A stretch of DNA of 40,983 bases from an uncultured Lachnospiraceae bacterium (GTDB taxonomy: Bacteria; Bacillota; Clostridia; Lachnospirales; Lachnospiraceae), in NCBI GenBank assembly GCA_947631665.1, contig CANRMF010000017.1:1-40983 (forward strand), read 5' to 3'. This document shows, in pieces, positions 8,508-17,057 of the stretch. The first letter of the stretch is position 1; each line of letters begins with the position of its first letter. The position numbers were made by a program, and so were the translations under genes. The notes under the pieces were generated by a model. The model was given only the letters and a program-made list of their open reading frames with translations. It was not told the origin of the DNA and searched no databases.

Positions 8508-8536
8508 TTGTCATACAGTAACATTTATGTTATTCT
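8508..8536 (+). promoter_or_regulatory. Promoter of the XRE regulator (TTGTCA-N17-TATTCT)
   Basis: TTGTCA (8508-8513) and TATTCT (8531-8536) are 17 bp apart and point toward the XRE gene at 8673, mirroring the xis promoter. The spacer again contains an operator copy (O3), so the regulator probably represses its own synthesis. The leader would be about 130 nt. Confidence 0.55.
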
Positions 8537-8560
8537 TGTAATAGAAACAACAAAGTTACT
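8517..8560. promoter_or_regulatory. Operator pair O3 and O4 at the XRE promoter
   Basis: O3 (8517-8534) is AGTAACA-TTTA-TGTTATT and O4 (8543-8560) is AGAAACA-ACAA-AGTTACT. Relative to the perfect O1, O3 has one mismatch and O4 has one in each arm. They lie 26 bp apart. O3 overlaps the spacer and O4 the likely start region of the XRE promoter. Between the two operator pairs (8398-8516) nothing else was recognised. Confidence 0.65.
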
Positions 8561-8672
8561 GTATATTTACCGGACAATTAAGAGACAAAACGGACATTGC
8601 ATATGCTTCCGCAACAATGTCATTGCAATCCGGAACAATAATCCAAAATCACAGGAAACGAGGTATTGACTT

Positions 8673-9107
8673 ATGGCTATCGGTGAAAGAATCAAACGAA
8701 TCAGAAATTTCAGAAAAATGACACAAGCCCAGCTTGGCGAGGCTGTCGGCTTATCCGACGTCCGTATCCGCCAGTATGAAATCGGAAACAGGACACCAAA
8801 GGAAGATATGATTAAGGATTTGGCAGCTGCCCTTGACTGCAATTACCGCTCCATCTACGAACCTACTCTGTATGCTGCGGAAGATGTGATGTACACGTTG
8901 TTTGAATTAGACGAGCACTATGATATGCCCTTATATGAAGTAAAAGATAAGAAAACAAAAGAGACACACATATGCGTAGGTTTTGATTATTCTTTGCTTG
9001 ATGACTTTTTATCCGATTGGATGAAGAAAAAAGAAGAACTGGCAAAAGGCAGGATTACCAGAGAAGAATACTTTGAATGGAAAATTAAGTGGCCTCATAA
9101 TGATTAG
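8673..9107 (+). CDS. XRE-family transcriptional repressor of the mobile element
   Basis: A 144-residue protein with an N-terminal Cro/CI-type HTH (about 4-60; key segments IGERIKRIRNFRKMTQAQL, recognition helix SDVRIRQYE, GNRTPKEDMIKDLAAAL). The C-terminal half holds an acidic, aromatic region (YEVKDKKTKETHICVGF..) and a DWMKKKEELAKGRI helix that likely serves dimerisation. It is divergent from xis and int across a spacer with four matching 18-bp operators. That arrangement implies a lysogeny-type switch in which this protein shuts off excision and limits its own level. GAGGT precedes the ATG by 8 nt. A terminator follows 8 bp after the stop. DNA binding is firm; the repressor role is inferred from the operators. 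Confidence 0.85.
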   Translation: MAIGERIKRIRNFRKMTQAQLGEAVGLSDVRIRQYEIGNRTPKEDMIKDLAAALDCNYRSIYEPTLYAAEDVMYTLFELDEHYDMPLYEVKDKKTKETHICVGFDYSLLDDFLSDWMKKKEELAKGRITREEYFEWKIKWPHND

Positions 9108-9115
9108 GAAATTCC

Positions 9116-9138
9116 GGCACTGCAAAGTGCCGTTTTTC
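9116..9138 (+). terminator. Rho-independent terminator of the XRE gene
   Basis: CGGCACT-GCAA-AGTGCCG is a perfect 7-bp stem followed by TTTTTCTTT. It starts 8 bp after the stop codon of the regulator gene. Confidence 0.85.
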
Positions 9139-9175
9139 TTTGCCTGAATTCTGATAGTGCAATCGTAGCGTATCA

Positions 9176-9280
9176 GTTCGAATCCGCTTCGCTTCTTCTC
9201 ACTGAGGTGCTTCGCACCATAAAGCTAAAATTATTTATGTGCCTTGGAGCAAGCTCCGGCACACAATAATTTTTCTTTAC
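9176..9280. repeat. Double-hairpin repeat, copy A
   Basis: This copy opens with GTTCGAATCC and continues with GGTGC-TTC-GCACC (9206-9218). A longer palindrome (9221-9278) follows, whose arms run AAAG..AAAATTATT..TGTGCC and GGCACA..AATAATTTT..CTTT around an inner GGAGC-AA-GCTCC. The same order of elements, with similar sequence, recurs at 13081-13187. The 3' neighbour (9285-9367) holds a short direct repeat, GTGTATCA, spaced 11 bp apart (9290-9308), which could be an integrase-binding site, but nothing else. Confidence 0.6.
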
Positions 9281-9367
9281 GCTACTCAGGTGTATCAAAA
9301 GTGTATCAATTCCCATTTTTCAAGAGCACTTCAAGTGCACGCTCTATTTTTGTTCTGCCATCTTTTT

Positions 9368-9488
9368 GTGAGAAACGACACCTCGACTAACGTCTCGGTC
9401 GTGGCGTTCGCCACATCTTAAAACCGCATAAACGGTCTCTTTGAGCACGCTCAACCGCCCTGTTTATGCGGTTTTGTACGTTTCTCAC
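9368..9488. other. Multibranched palindromic element beside tuf
   Basis: The outer arms GTGAGAAACG (9368-9377) and CGTTTCTCAC (9479-9488) are perfect inverted repeats. Inside lie a TGGCG-TTC-GCCA-type hairpin (about 9402-9413), a 14-bp perfect stem AAAACCGCATAAAC/GTTTATGCGGTTTT (9420-9433 with 9462-9475), and an inner TTGAGC-AC-GCTCAA. As RNA this would fold into a closed multi-helix junction of 121 nt. It sits between the mobile element and the tuf terminator. It could be a non-coding RNA, an attachment-site structure or a miniature mobile element; the sequence alone does not decide. Confidence 0.5.
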
Positions 9489-9499
9489 TGCTTACACGC

Positions 9500-9537
9500 A
9501 AAAAATCCGCAACCCCTTTAATCATAAGGGATTGCGG
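9500..9537 (-). terminator. Terminator of the str operon after tuf
   Basis: On the minus strand CCGCAATCCCTT pairs with AAGGGGTTGCGG (12 bp, one G-U) around an ATGATTA-type loop, followed by ATTTTTTG. It lies about 25 bp after the tuf stop codon. Confidence 0.88.
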
Positions 9538-9561
9538 AATATTGTTTGATACTAATATTGA

Positions 9562-10749
9562 TTATTCAATAATCGTAGCAACCTTTCCAGATCCAACTGT
9601 TCTACCACCTTCGCGGATAGCGAATCCAAGACCCTGTTCCATAGCGATTGGGTGAATCAGTTCAACTGTGATTTCTACGTTGTCACCAGGCATACACATT
9701 TCTGTACCTGCTGGTAAGTTACAAACACCAGTTACGTCAGTTGTTCTGAAGTAGAACTGTGGTCTGTAGTTGTTGAAGAATGGAGTATGACGTCCACCTT
9801 CGTCTTTTGTCAATACGTAAACCTGTGCAGTAAATTTCTTATGGCATGTTACTGTACCCGGTTTAGCAAGAACCTGACCTCTTTCGATCTGATCTCTGTT
9901 GATACCTCTTAAAAGAGCACCAATGTTATCACCAGCCTGTGCTTCGTCAAGAAGCTTTCTGAACATTTCGATACCGGTTACAACAGTCTTCTGTGTTTCT
10001 TCCTTAACACCGATGATTTCAACTTCATCGTTTAAGTGCAGTGTTCCTCTTTCTACTCTACCTGTAGCAACAGTACCACGACCTGTAATCGTAAATACGT
10101 CCTCTACCGGCATCAGGAAAGGCTTATCTGTATCTCTTTCTGGATCTGGGAAGTAATCATCAACAGTAGACATGAGTTCCATAATCTTGTCGCCCCATTC
10201 TGATGATGGATCTTCAAGAGCCTTAAGAGCTGAACCCTTGATAATCGGTGAATCTTCAAATCCATATTCTTCGAGGATTTCAGTAACGTCCATTTCTACT
10301 AATTCGATTAACTCATCGTCGTCAACCATGTCACACTTGTTCAGGAATACAACGATTTTCGGAACACCTACCTGACGGGAAAGTAAGATGTGCTCTTTTG
10401 TCTGAGCCATAACACCGTCAGTAGCTGCAACTACAAGGATAGCGCCGTCCATCTGAGCAGCACCGGTAATCATGTTCTTAACGTAGTCAGCATGGCCCGG
10501 GCAGTCAACGTGCGCATAATGTCTCTTTTCTTTCTCGTACTCAACGTGAGCAGTAGAGATTGTGATACCTCTTTCTCTTTCTTCTGGAGCCTTGTCGATG
10601 TTTTCAAAATCAGTAGCTGTGTTACCTGCAACTCTCTCTGCAAGTACCTTTGTGATAGCTGCTGTCAAAGTTGTTTTACCATGATCGACATGTCCGATGG
10701 TACCAATATTACAATGTGGTTTTGTTCTTTCAAACTTAGCTTTTGCCAT
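9562..10749 (-). CDS. tuf: Translation elongation factor Tu
   Basis: This 395-residue GTPase delivers aminoacyl-tRNA to the ribosomal A site. The GTP-binding domain has G1 GHVDHGKTT near residues 19-27, switch I with RGITI, G3 DCPGH, G4 NKCD and G5 SALKALE. The beta-barrel domains II ([13 protein letters not shown]) and III (end [11 protein letters not shown]) follow. Length is normal. It is the last gene of the rpsL-rpsG-fusA-tuf operon. Its 172-bp upstream gap carries its own promoter, so it can be made in excess of the ribosomal proteins. AGGAGG lies 10 nt before the ATG, and a strong terminator follows. The right end of a mobile element lies just past this terminator. Confidence 0.98.
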   Translation of the reverse strand: MAKAKFERTKPHCNIGTIGHVDHGKTTLTAAITKVLAERVAGNTATDFENIDKAPEERERGITISTAHVEYEKEKRHYAHVDCPGHADYVKNMITGAAQMDGAILVVAATDGVMAQTKEHILLSRQVGVPKIVVFLNKCDMVDDDELIELVEMDVTEILEEYGFEDSPIIKGSALKALEDPSSEWGDKIMELMSTVDDYFPDPERDTDKPFLMPVEDVFTITGRGTVATGRVERGTLHLNDEVEIIGVKEETQKTVVTGIEMFRKLLDEAQAGDNIGALLRGINRDQIERGQVLAKPGTVTCHKKFTAQVYVLTKDEGGRHTPFFNNYRPQFYFRTTDVTGVCNLPAGTEMCMPGDNVEITVELIHPIAMEQGLGFAIREGGRTVGSGKVATIIE

Positions 10750-10820
10750 TTTAATAATCCTCCTGATATTTTAAATTTTTCCGACCTTAATAAAAGGCCT
10801 CATTTCTAAAGGCTATCCCC

Positions 10821-10849
10821 ATTATATTTTATAATGGAAATATTTTCAA
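10821..10849 (-). promoter_or_regulatory. Internal tuf promoter (TTGAAA-N17-TATAAT)
   Basis: In the fusA-tuf gap, TTGAAA (10844-10849) and TATAAT (10821-10826) are spaced 17 bp apart on the minus strand. The -10 also forms one arm of a small CCATTATA-AAA-TATAATGG palindrome. It would give tuf a leader of about 65 nt and extra transcripts beyond the operon promoter. Confidence 0.65.
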
Positions 10850-10921
10850 GCCTATTTTCAACGATAGCACGAAAAATATTCCTCTTTTCAGATTTTTCAT
10901 GCAATTCATTCCATCAATATA

Positions 10922-13039
10922 TTATTTGCCCTTTGAAGCAACGACTTTTTCCTGTACGGACTTCGGCGCCTGCTCGTATTTTTCAAAGAACATTGAGTAG
11001 TTTCCACGTCCCTGCGTTCTGGAACGGAGATCCGTAGAATAACCGAACATTTCAGCCAGCGGAACATAACCTCTTACGATTTTTCCTCCGCCAAGATCGT
11101 CCATGCTCTCAATCCGTCCGCGTCGGGAGTTCATATCACCGATGACGTCGCCCATGTATTCCTCAGGCATTGTCACTTCCACTCTCATGATTGGCTCTAA
11201 CAATACCGGATCCGCCTTTGCCATTGCTTCCTTGAAAGCCATGGAACCGGCGATGTGGAATGCCATTTCTGATGAATCGACTTCATGGTAAGAACCGTCA
11301 AATACGGTAGCGTGTACGCCAAGCACAGGGAATCCTGCGATAATACCGGTTTTTGCCGCTTCTTCGATACCTTCGCCGACAGCCGGAATATATTCTTTTG
11401 GAATATTACCGCCGACAACGGTTGATTCAAACTTAAAGGTTTCTTCTGCGTTTGCGTCCATCGGCTCGAAACGAACTTTACAGTGACCGTACTGACCACG
11501 ACCACCGGACTGTTTTGCATATTTGCTGTCTACTTCCACAGACTTTGTAAAGGTTTCCTTGTAAGCAACCTGCGGCGCGCCGACATTTGCTTCTACCTTA
11601 AATTCACGAAGAAGTCTGTCTACGATAATTTCAAGATGGAGCTCGCCCATACCCGCGATAATCGTCTGACCTGTTTCTTCATTCGTATGCGCCCTGAAAG
11701 TAGGATCTTCTTCTGCAAGTTTTGCAAGCGCTTCACCCATCTTGCCCTGACCTGCCTTGGTCTTTGGCTCGATTGCAAGCTCGATAACCGGCTCCGGAAA
11801 TTCCATAGATTCCAGAATAACCGGGTGCTGCTCGTCGCAGATTGTATCGCCGGTACCGGTCAGTTTGAAACCGACAGCAGCGGCAATATCGCCTGAATAA
11901 ACCTTATCTAACTCTGATCTGGAGTTTGCGTGCATCTGAAGAATACGTCCTACACGCTCCTTTTTACCCTTTGTTGCATTTAATACGTAAGAACCGGAAT
12001 TTAATGTACCGGAATAAACTCTGAAGAATGCGAGTTTTCCTACGAATGGGTCTGCCATAATCTTGAACGCCAGAGCGGAGAATGGCTCGTCGTCAGAAGA
12101 ATGTCTTACGACTTCGTTTCCATCTTCGTCTGTACCTGTGATGGCAGGAATGTCTGTTGGAGCCGGCATAAACTCTAAAATTGCATCTAAGAGTTTCTGT
12201 ACGCCCTTGTTTCTGTATGCAGAACCACAGCATACCGGAACTGCCTCACATTCGCAGGTTGCCTTTCTCAGTACTTTCTTTAATTCCTGTTCACTTGGAA
12301 TTTCGTCTTCCAGATATGCCATCATCAGATCTTCATCTAATTCGCAAATCTTTTCGATTAACTCATCTCTGTACATCTGAGCATCATCTTTCATGTCGTC
12401 CGGAATATCCGTAATGGTAATATCATCGCCCTTCTCGTCATTGTAGATATATGCTCTCATTTCGAACAAGTCGATAATTCCCTTGAAATCATCTTCTTTA
12501 CCAATCGGTAACTGTGTGATGATTGCATTTTTTCCGAGTCTTGTCCGAATCTGTTCTACTGCATTGTAGAAGTCTGCGCCTAAAATGTCCATCTTATTGA
12601 TGAACGCCATACGTGGTACATTGTATGTGTCAGCCTGTCTCCAAACGTTTTCAGACTGCGGTTCAACACCACCCTTAGCGCAGAATACACCGACAGCGCC
12701 GTCAAGTACGCGCAGAGAACGCTCCACTTCTACAGTAAAGTCAACGTGGCCCGGTGTATCAATGATATTGATACGGTGCTCTAATGCACCCGGAGCCGGC
12801 TTGTTATCTTTCTGCTGCGTCCAATGACATGTGGTTGCTGCTGATGTGATTGTGATACCTCTTTCCTGTTCCTGCTCCATCCAGTCCATGGTAGCATTAC
12901 CGTCATGAGTATCACCAATTTTATAATTTACACCAGTATAATATAAGATACGCTCTGTCAATGTAGTCTTACCTGCATCGATATGAGCCATAATTCCTAT
13001 ATTTCTGGTTCTCTCTAGTGGATATTCTCTTCCAGCCAA
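10922..13039 (-). CDS. fusA: Translation elongation factor G
   Basis: This 705-residue GTPase drives tRNA-mRNA translocation and ribosome recycling. The G domain has G1 AHIDAGKTT at residues 18-26, RGITI in switch I, DTPGH and NKMD. Domain II ([16 protein letters not shown]), domain IV ([15 protein letters not shown]) and domain V ([19 protein letters not shown]) are complete. The start codon is TTG: AAGGAGG lies 8 nt upstream of TTG-GCT-GGA, no ATG is available at that place, and the product matches the [21 protein letters not shown] family start. It lies between rpsG (158-bp gap with a repeat element) and tuf (172-bp gap with a promoter). No truncation was seen. Confidence 0.97.
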   Translation of the reverse strand: MAGREYPLERTRNIGIMAHIDAGKTTLTERILYYTGVNYKIGDTHDGNATMDWMEQEQERGITITSAATTCHWTQQKDNKPAPGALEHRINIIDTPGHVDFTVEVERSLRVLDGAVGVFCAKGGVEPQSENVWRQADTYNVPRMAFINKMDILGADFYNAVEQIRTRLGKNAIITQLPIGKEDDFKGIIDLFEMRAYIYNDEKGDDITITDIPDDMKDDAQMYRDELIEKICELDEDLMMAYLEDEIPSEQELKKVLRKATCECEAVPVCCGSAYRNKGVQKLLDAILEFMPAPTDIPAITGTDEDGNEVVRHSSDDEPFSALAFKIMADPFVGKLAFFRVYSGTLNSGSYVLNATKGKKERVGRILQMHANSRSELDKVYSGDIAAAVGFKLTGTGDTICDEQHPVILESMEFPEPVIELAIEPKTKAGQGKMGEALAKLAEEDPTFRAHTNEETGQTIIAGMGELHLEIIVDRLLREFKVEANVGAPQVAYKETFTKSVEVDSKYAKQSGGRGQYGHCKVRFEPMDANAEETFKFESTVVGGNIPKEYIPAVGEGIEEAAKTGIIAGFPVLGVHATVFDGSYHEVDSSEMAFHIAGSMAFKEAMAKADPVLLEPIMRVEVTMPEEYMGDVIGDMNSRRGRIESMDDLGGGKIVRGYVPLAEMFGYSTDLRSRTQGRGNYSMFFEKYEQAPKSVQEKVVASKGK

Positions 13040-13080
13040 AGGTTTTTCCTCCTTGTTTTATTCTTTTTATCCTACGCAGT

Positions 13081-13187
13081 GTTCAAACCTCGATTTCGCT
13101 TTCTCTCGGTCGAGTGCTTCGCACTATCAAAAAGAAAATTTAATTTTGCGCCCACACAGGCACGCGTAAATTATTTTTTCTTTTTTC
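13081..13187. repeat. Double-hairpin repeat, copy B (inside the str operon)
   Basis: This copy opens with GTTCAAACCT and continues with AGTGC-TTC-GCACT (13113-13125). A longer imperfect palindrome (about 13131-13187) follows, with arms AAAGAAAATTTAATTTTGCGCC and GGC..GCG..TAAATTATTTTTTCTTT. Element order and much of the sequence match copy A at 9176-9280. It fills the rpsG-fusA gap and ends beside the rpsG stop codon. Confidence 0.6.
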
Positions 13188-13197
13188 CACTGCTCTC

Positions 13198-13894
<697 letters not shown>

Positions 13895-14314
13895 CTATTT
13901 ACCTCCCTTAGGTTTCTTAGCGCCATACTTAGAACGTGCCTGGCGTCTGTTTGCAACACCTGCAGTATCAAGAGTACCTCTAATGATATGATATCTGGTA
14001 CCAGGTAAATCCTTTACCCTGCCGCCACGAATCAGAACAACACTATGCTCCTGAAGGTTGTGGCCTTCGCCCGGAATATAGCTTGTCACTTCGATACCAT
14101 TAGAAAGACGAACTCTGGCAATTTTTCTAAGAGCTGAGTTAGGCTTCTTAGGAGTTGCTGTCTTAACTGCTGTACAAACGCCGCGCTTCTGTGGGGAAGC
14201 CGTATCGTTCATCTTCTTATTTAAAGAATTGTAACTCTTTAATAAGGCAGGGGCAGTAGACTTCTTCACTGCTGTCTGACGTCCTTTTCTTACTAACTGG
14301 TTAAATGTAGGCAT
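13895..14314 (-). CDS. rpsL: 30S ribosomal protein S12
   Basis: This 139-residue decoding-centre protein begins [13 protein letters not shown], with AGGAGGTG just upstream. An upstream in-frame ATG at 14389 was rejected because it adds a non-family extension and lies close to the promoter. Lysines in [11 protein letters not shown] and GRVKDLPG, the sites of classical streptomycin resistance, are wild type. The C-terminus [11 protein letters not shown] is normal. It is first in the rpsL-rpsG-fusA-tuf operon, downstream of a perfect consensus promoter, with a leader of about 85 nt. Confidence 0.97.
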   Translation of the reverse strand: MPTFNQLVRKGRQTAVKKSTAPALLKSYNSLNKKMNDTASPQKRGVCTAVKTATPKKPNSALRKIARVRLSNGIEVTSYIPGEGHNLQEHSVVLIRGGRVKDLPGTRYHIIRGTLDTAGVANRRQARSKYGAKKPKGGK

Positions 14315-14404
14315 TTCGTTTTCACCTCCTGTTATTAGAATTTTGTGTAAATCACACTGTTTATGCACGTTTGGGCAGACTACACCCATTAAGCGTGCCT
14401 ATCT

Positions 14405-14433
14405 ATTATAAAAAAAGGGCTGACAAATGTCAA
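14405..14433 (-). promoter_or_regulatory. str operon promoter (perfect TTGACA-N17-TATAAT)
   Basis: On the minus strand TTGACA (14428-14433) and TATAAT (14405-14410) are separated by exactly 17 bp. The -35 and the spacer also form a palindrome, AGGGTTGACA-TT-TGTCAGCCCT, followed by seven T residues. This could end transcripts arriving from the histidine kinase gene just upstream of the operon's own start. Confidence 0.85.
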
Positions 14434-14450
14434 CCCTAAAAATGCAACCC

Positions 14451-14652
14451 ATTCAGCCATGCACATAAAAACGTAAATAAGCGGAAAGACTGCTTGCAGG
14501 ATTTCCAAATATTTACGTTTTTATGTATTTGGGGAACCCAAATCAGCGAGAATTAGCGAAGCGAATTCGAGCTGGCATGGCTGGCTCACTTTGTATTTTG
14601 GGAACCCCTACATCTCGAAGCTACGAAGCAATTCGAGCTGGCATGGCTGAAT
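14451..14652. repeat. About 200-bp element with terminal inverted repeats, hairpin and tandem repeats
   Basis: ATTCAGCCATGC (14451-14462) is the exact reverse complement of GCATGGCTGAAT (14641-14652). Inside lies a 62-nt hairpin with 15-bp perfect arms, CATAAAAACGTAAAT and ATTTACGTTTTTATG (14464-14525), holding an inner GGAAA..CTGC-TT-GCAG..TTTCC. Two tandem ~66-bp units follow, sharing TTGGG-GAACCC and AATTCGAGCTGGCATGGCTG (14564-14583, 14630-14649). It has no coding capacity. The form suggests a miniature inverted-repeat or REP-like element between the kinase gene and the rpsL promoter; it may also serve as a terminator for the kinase. Confidence 0.6.
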
Positions 14653-14656
14653 TCCT

Positions 14657-17047
14657 TTATTTTTGTTCCTGTTGAAACAAATCTAAGGTCAGCGTTGCTT
14701 TAAATAAATCCCCATCTGATAAAATCTCTAGATCCCCGTTCTGACGTTTTGCAATGGACTGCGCAATGGAAAGTCCCAGACCGCTTCCTTCCGTATTTCT
14801 TGAAACATCTCCCCGTACAAACCGCTCCATCAGTTCGTCGCCGCTGTAATTGAGCGGGGTTTCGGAAATATTTTTTATGGATACCGAAACCCTCTGCTGC
14901 TCCACGCAGATGTCCACATAAATGCGGGTACCGGACATTGCATATTTTGCCACATTGTTATAGAGATTATCTAACAGCCTCCATGTCTTTCTGCCGTCTG
15001 CAAGCACATAAATCGGTTCGTTCGGAATATTCTTTACGACCTGAAGATTTCTTTTCGCAAAACGGTCTTCATATTCTGCCAGACTTTGATTTACAAGCTG
15101 CGTCAAATCAATGCGCTCCATTTCCATTTCCGCCACGCCGGAATTCAATTTTGACGCTTCCACAAGGTCTTCGGTCAGTGTTTTCAGACGTTGCGATTTC
15201 TGTGATAAAATCTCCAGATATTCCTTTGCCTTTTCGCTGTCAAGACCTTCTGTCTTTAACAAATCCACATAATTGATAATAGACGTCAGCGGCGTTTTCA
15301 AATCATGGGAAACATTCGTAATGAGTTCAGTCTTCATACGTTCATTTTTCATGCTTTCCTCCACCGCCTGATTCAGTCCGGTTCCAATCTCATTGATTTT
15401 TCCCGCCAACTGCCGGTTGCTGAAAAAATACATCTGCTCATCAATTTTATGGTGAATTTCCCCGCCGGCAATTTTTTCAATTCCCTTCACAAGTTTTTGT
15501 TTTTCGTACAGATAAATACAGAAAATAATACATAAAACCAAAAACGGAAACCAAATCGTAAGCACTGACGCTGCAGTCAGGGAAGACGCTTCAAAGTTTT
15601 CTATAAGCGCATACGCAATAAAACTCCATATGAGCGCAACTGCAAGAAATATCAGCATTTTTATGCGTATTAACCTCTGCCGGAACAGATTTATCAACAT
15701 TCCCACCACCGGTTTGAAGATTTTTTTGAAAAATTTCAGCAGTTTCCCAATCAGGGTTGTTTCTACAAGTGTTTTTGTCTGTATTCTTCTGACAAGACTT
15801 TCCACTGTCAGCAGCGCAAGTTCAACACTTCCTGTAATTCCTGTGGCGCAGAGCACAAAGCACAAAATCCGCAGATTTTCTTCCCAGTACAATTCTCCTG
15901 TGAGAAAAACTCCAAAAAAGACCATTCCCGTAAGAATTGCTGTGCTCACGTCAATCCACAATCTGTCGATAGCGCAGGTTTGTACCTGACCGCCCTTTTG
16001 ATTCTTTCCCGTAATGCAAAGCAGCGGTATTGCCAAAACGATAACTGCGATTGCCGATGCCGCCGCAGCTACAAACAGAAGTCCGATTTTCTTTTCCTCC
16101 TGCTGTATCTTCTCTATGGAAGGTGCGTTGAAATATTGATTTCTGCTGTAATAATAGATATATTTAGTTCCTATTACATCAATTCCTTCTTTATAAGGCA
16201 CCGCATTTTTCAATTCTTTTTCAAATTTTTCAAGTTTCTCCGGACTGATGTCCACCGCAAACCATGCGCTTGTCACAGAGTCAAAAAGGTCGAGATCTAC
16301 CTCCTTCTCATCAATGGAAAACACATTTTTATCCGCATTAAACGCCAAGTCTCCATTGTCAAAAGAAGCGACGCTCTCAAAATTATCACTGTTAAAATCT
16401 GTCTCCCGTCCCACGTTGGAAACAACGTACTCCTGATTTTTGATGTTACAGCAGACTTCATAACAGAAGCCCTCAAAAACCAGCCTTTGCTGATAATCCT
16501 CTGCTTTTTTTGAAATATTTTCAGGTTTGGCCTTCTCGTCGTACCCGACGAGCGTATCAATACATTCAGAAAAATCTTCCATCTGCTTTGAAATCTGTTT
16601 GTAATATTCCAGTTTTCTCCGCAGTGTTTCCTGATTCACATTTTTTTCGCTTGTGTTCTGTGTGTTCAACAATTTGTCTTCAATTTCCTCAATCTTTCCG
16701 CTGAGGGTATTTTCATACAGACCAAAACTTGCATCATCTCCATAATTATATTCGACTGCTTCGTTACGCCAGTCAAACAAATCTCTTACCTTAACGTCCC
16801 CAAACTCCCGATTCTGCAGAACAACCCGCTCAAAATTCCAATAATCCGTCTGGTATGTAATCTGCGCCTGAGCAAATTCCATGACCTGATTCAGATTGTC
16901 TGTATATATTGTACAATATGTTTCCCGTCCTTCTTCTCCTGATTCCGGAATCTGTTCCCAACGGAACGCTCCCATTGTAAATGTAACTGCCCCAATCAGC
17001 GCCAAAATCAGCGCGCAGCCATGTAATATAAGTTTTTTCCGCTTCAT
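14657..17047 (-). CDS. Large multi-pass membrane sensor histidine kinase
   Basis: The product is 796 residues. An N-terminal TM lies at about 4-28, followed by an extracytoplasmic region of about 290 residues with no recognised fold. Five further TM segments lie near 321-347, 365-385, 393-415, 462-484 and 490-514. A short linker, a HisKA helix with the phospho-acceptor H581 (NVSHDLKTPLTS) and an ATPase domain with N-box (LLDNLYNNVAKYA) and G-box (EGSGLGLSIAQS) follow. It autophosphorylates and passes phosphate to the regulator encoded upstream. The start MKRKKLIL has AGGAGAAGG in front, the regulator stop lying within that signal. Six TMs with a large outer domain resemble envelope-stress kinases; the ligand is unknown. 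Confidence 0.9.
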   Translation of the reverse strand: MKRKKLILHGCALILALIGAVTFTMGAFRWEQIPESGEEGRETYCTIYTDNLNQVMEFAQAQITYQTDYWNFERVVLQNREFGDVKVRDLFDWRNEAVEYNYGDDASFGLYENTLSGKIEEIEDKLLNTQNTSEKNVNQETLRRKLEYYKQISKQMEDFSECIDTLVGYDEKAKPENISKKAEDYQQRLVFEGFCYEVCCNIKNQEYVVSNVGRETDFNSDNFESVASFDNGDLAFNADKNVFSIDEKEVDLDLFDSVTSAWFAVDISPEKLEKFEKELKNAVPYKEGIDVIGTKYIYYYSRNQYFNAPSIEKIQQEEKKIGLLFVAAAASAIAVIVLAIPLLCITGKNQKGGQVQTCAIDRLWIDVSTAILTGMVFFGVFLTGELYWEENLRILCFVLCATGITGSVELALLTVESLVRRIQTKTLVETTLIGKLLKFFKKIFKPVVGMLINLFRQRLIRIKMLIFLAVALIWSFIAYALIENFEASSLTAASVLTIWFPFLVLCIIFCIYLYEKQKLVKGIEKIAGGEIHHKIDEQMYFFSNRQLAGKINEIGTGLNQAVEESMKNERMKTELITNVSHDLKTPLTSIINYVDLLKTEGLDSEKAKEYLEILSQKSQRLKTLTEDLVEASKLNSGVAEMEMERIDLTQLVNQSLAEYEDRFAKRNLQVVKNIPNEPIYVLADGRKTWRLLDNLYNNVAKYAMSGTRIYVDICVEQQRVSVSIKNISETPLNYSGDELMERFVRGDVSRNTEGSGLGLSIAQSIAKRQNGDLEILSDGDLFKATLTLDLFQQEQK

Positions 17048-17057
17048 TGTCCTTCTC

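Noticed and set aside
9239-9421. Plus-strand 60-codon frame between XRE and tuf
   Set aside because: It runs across palindromes, has no ribosome-binding site and no recognised family.
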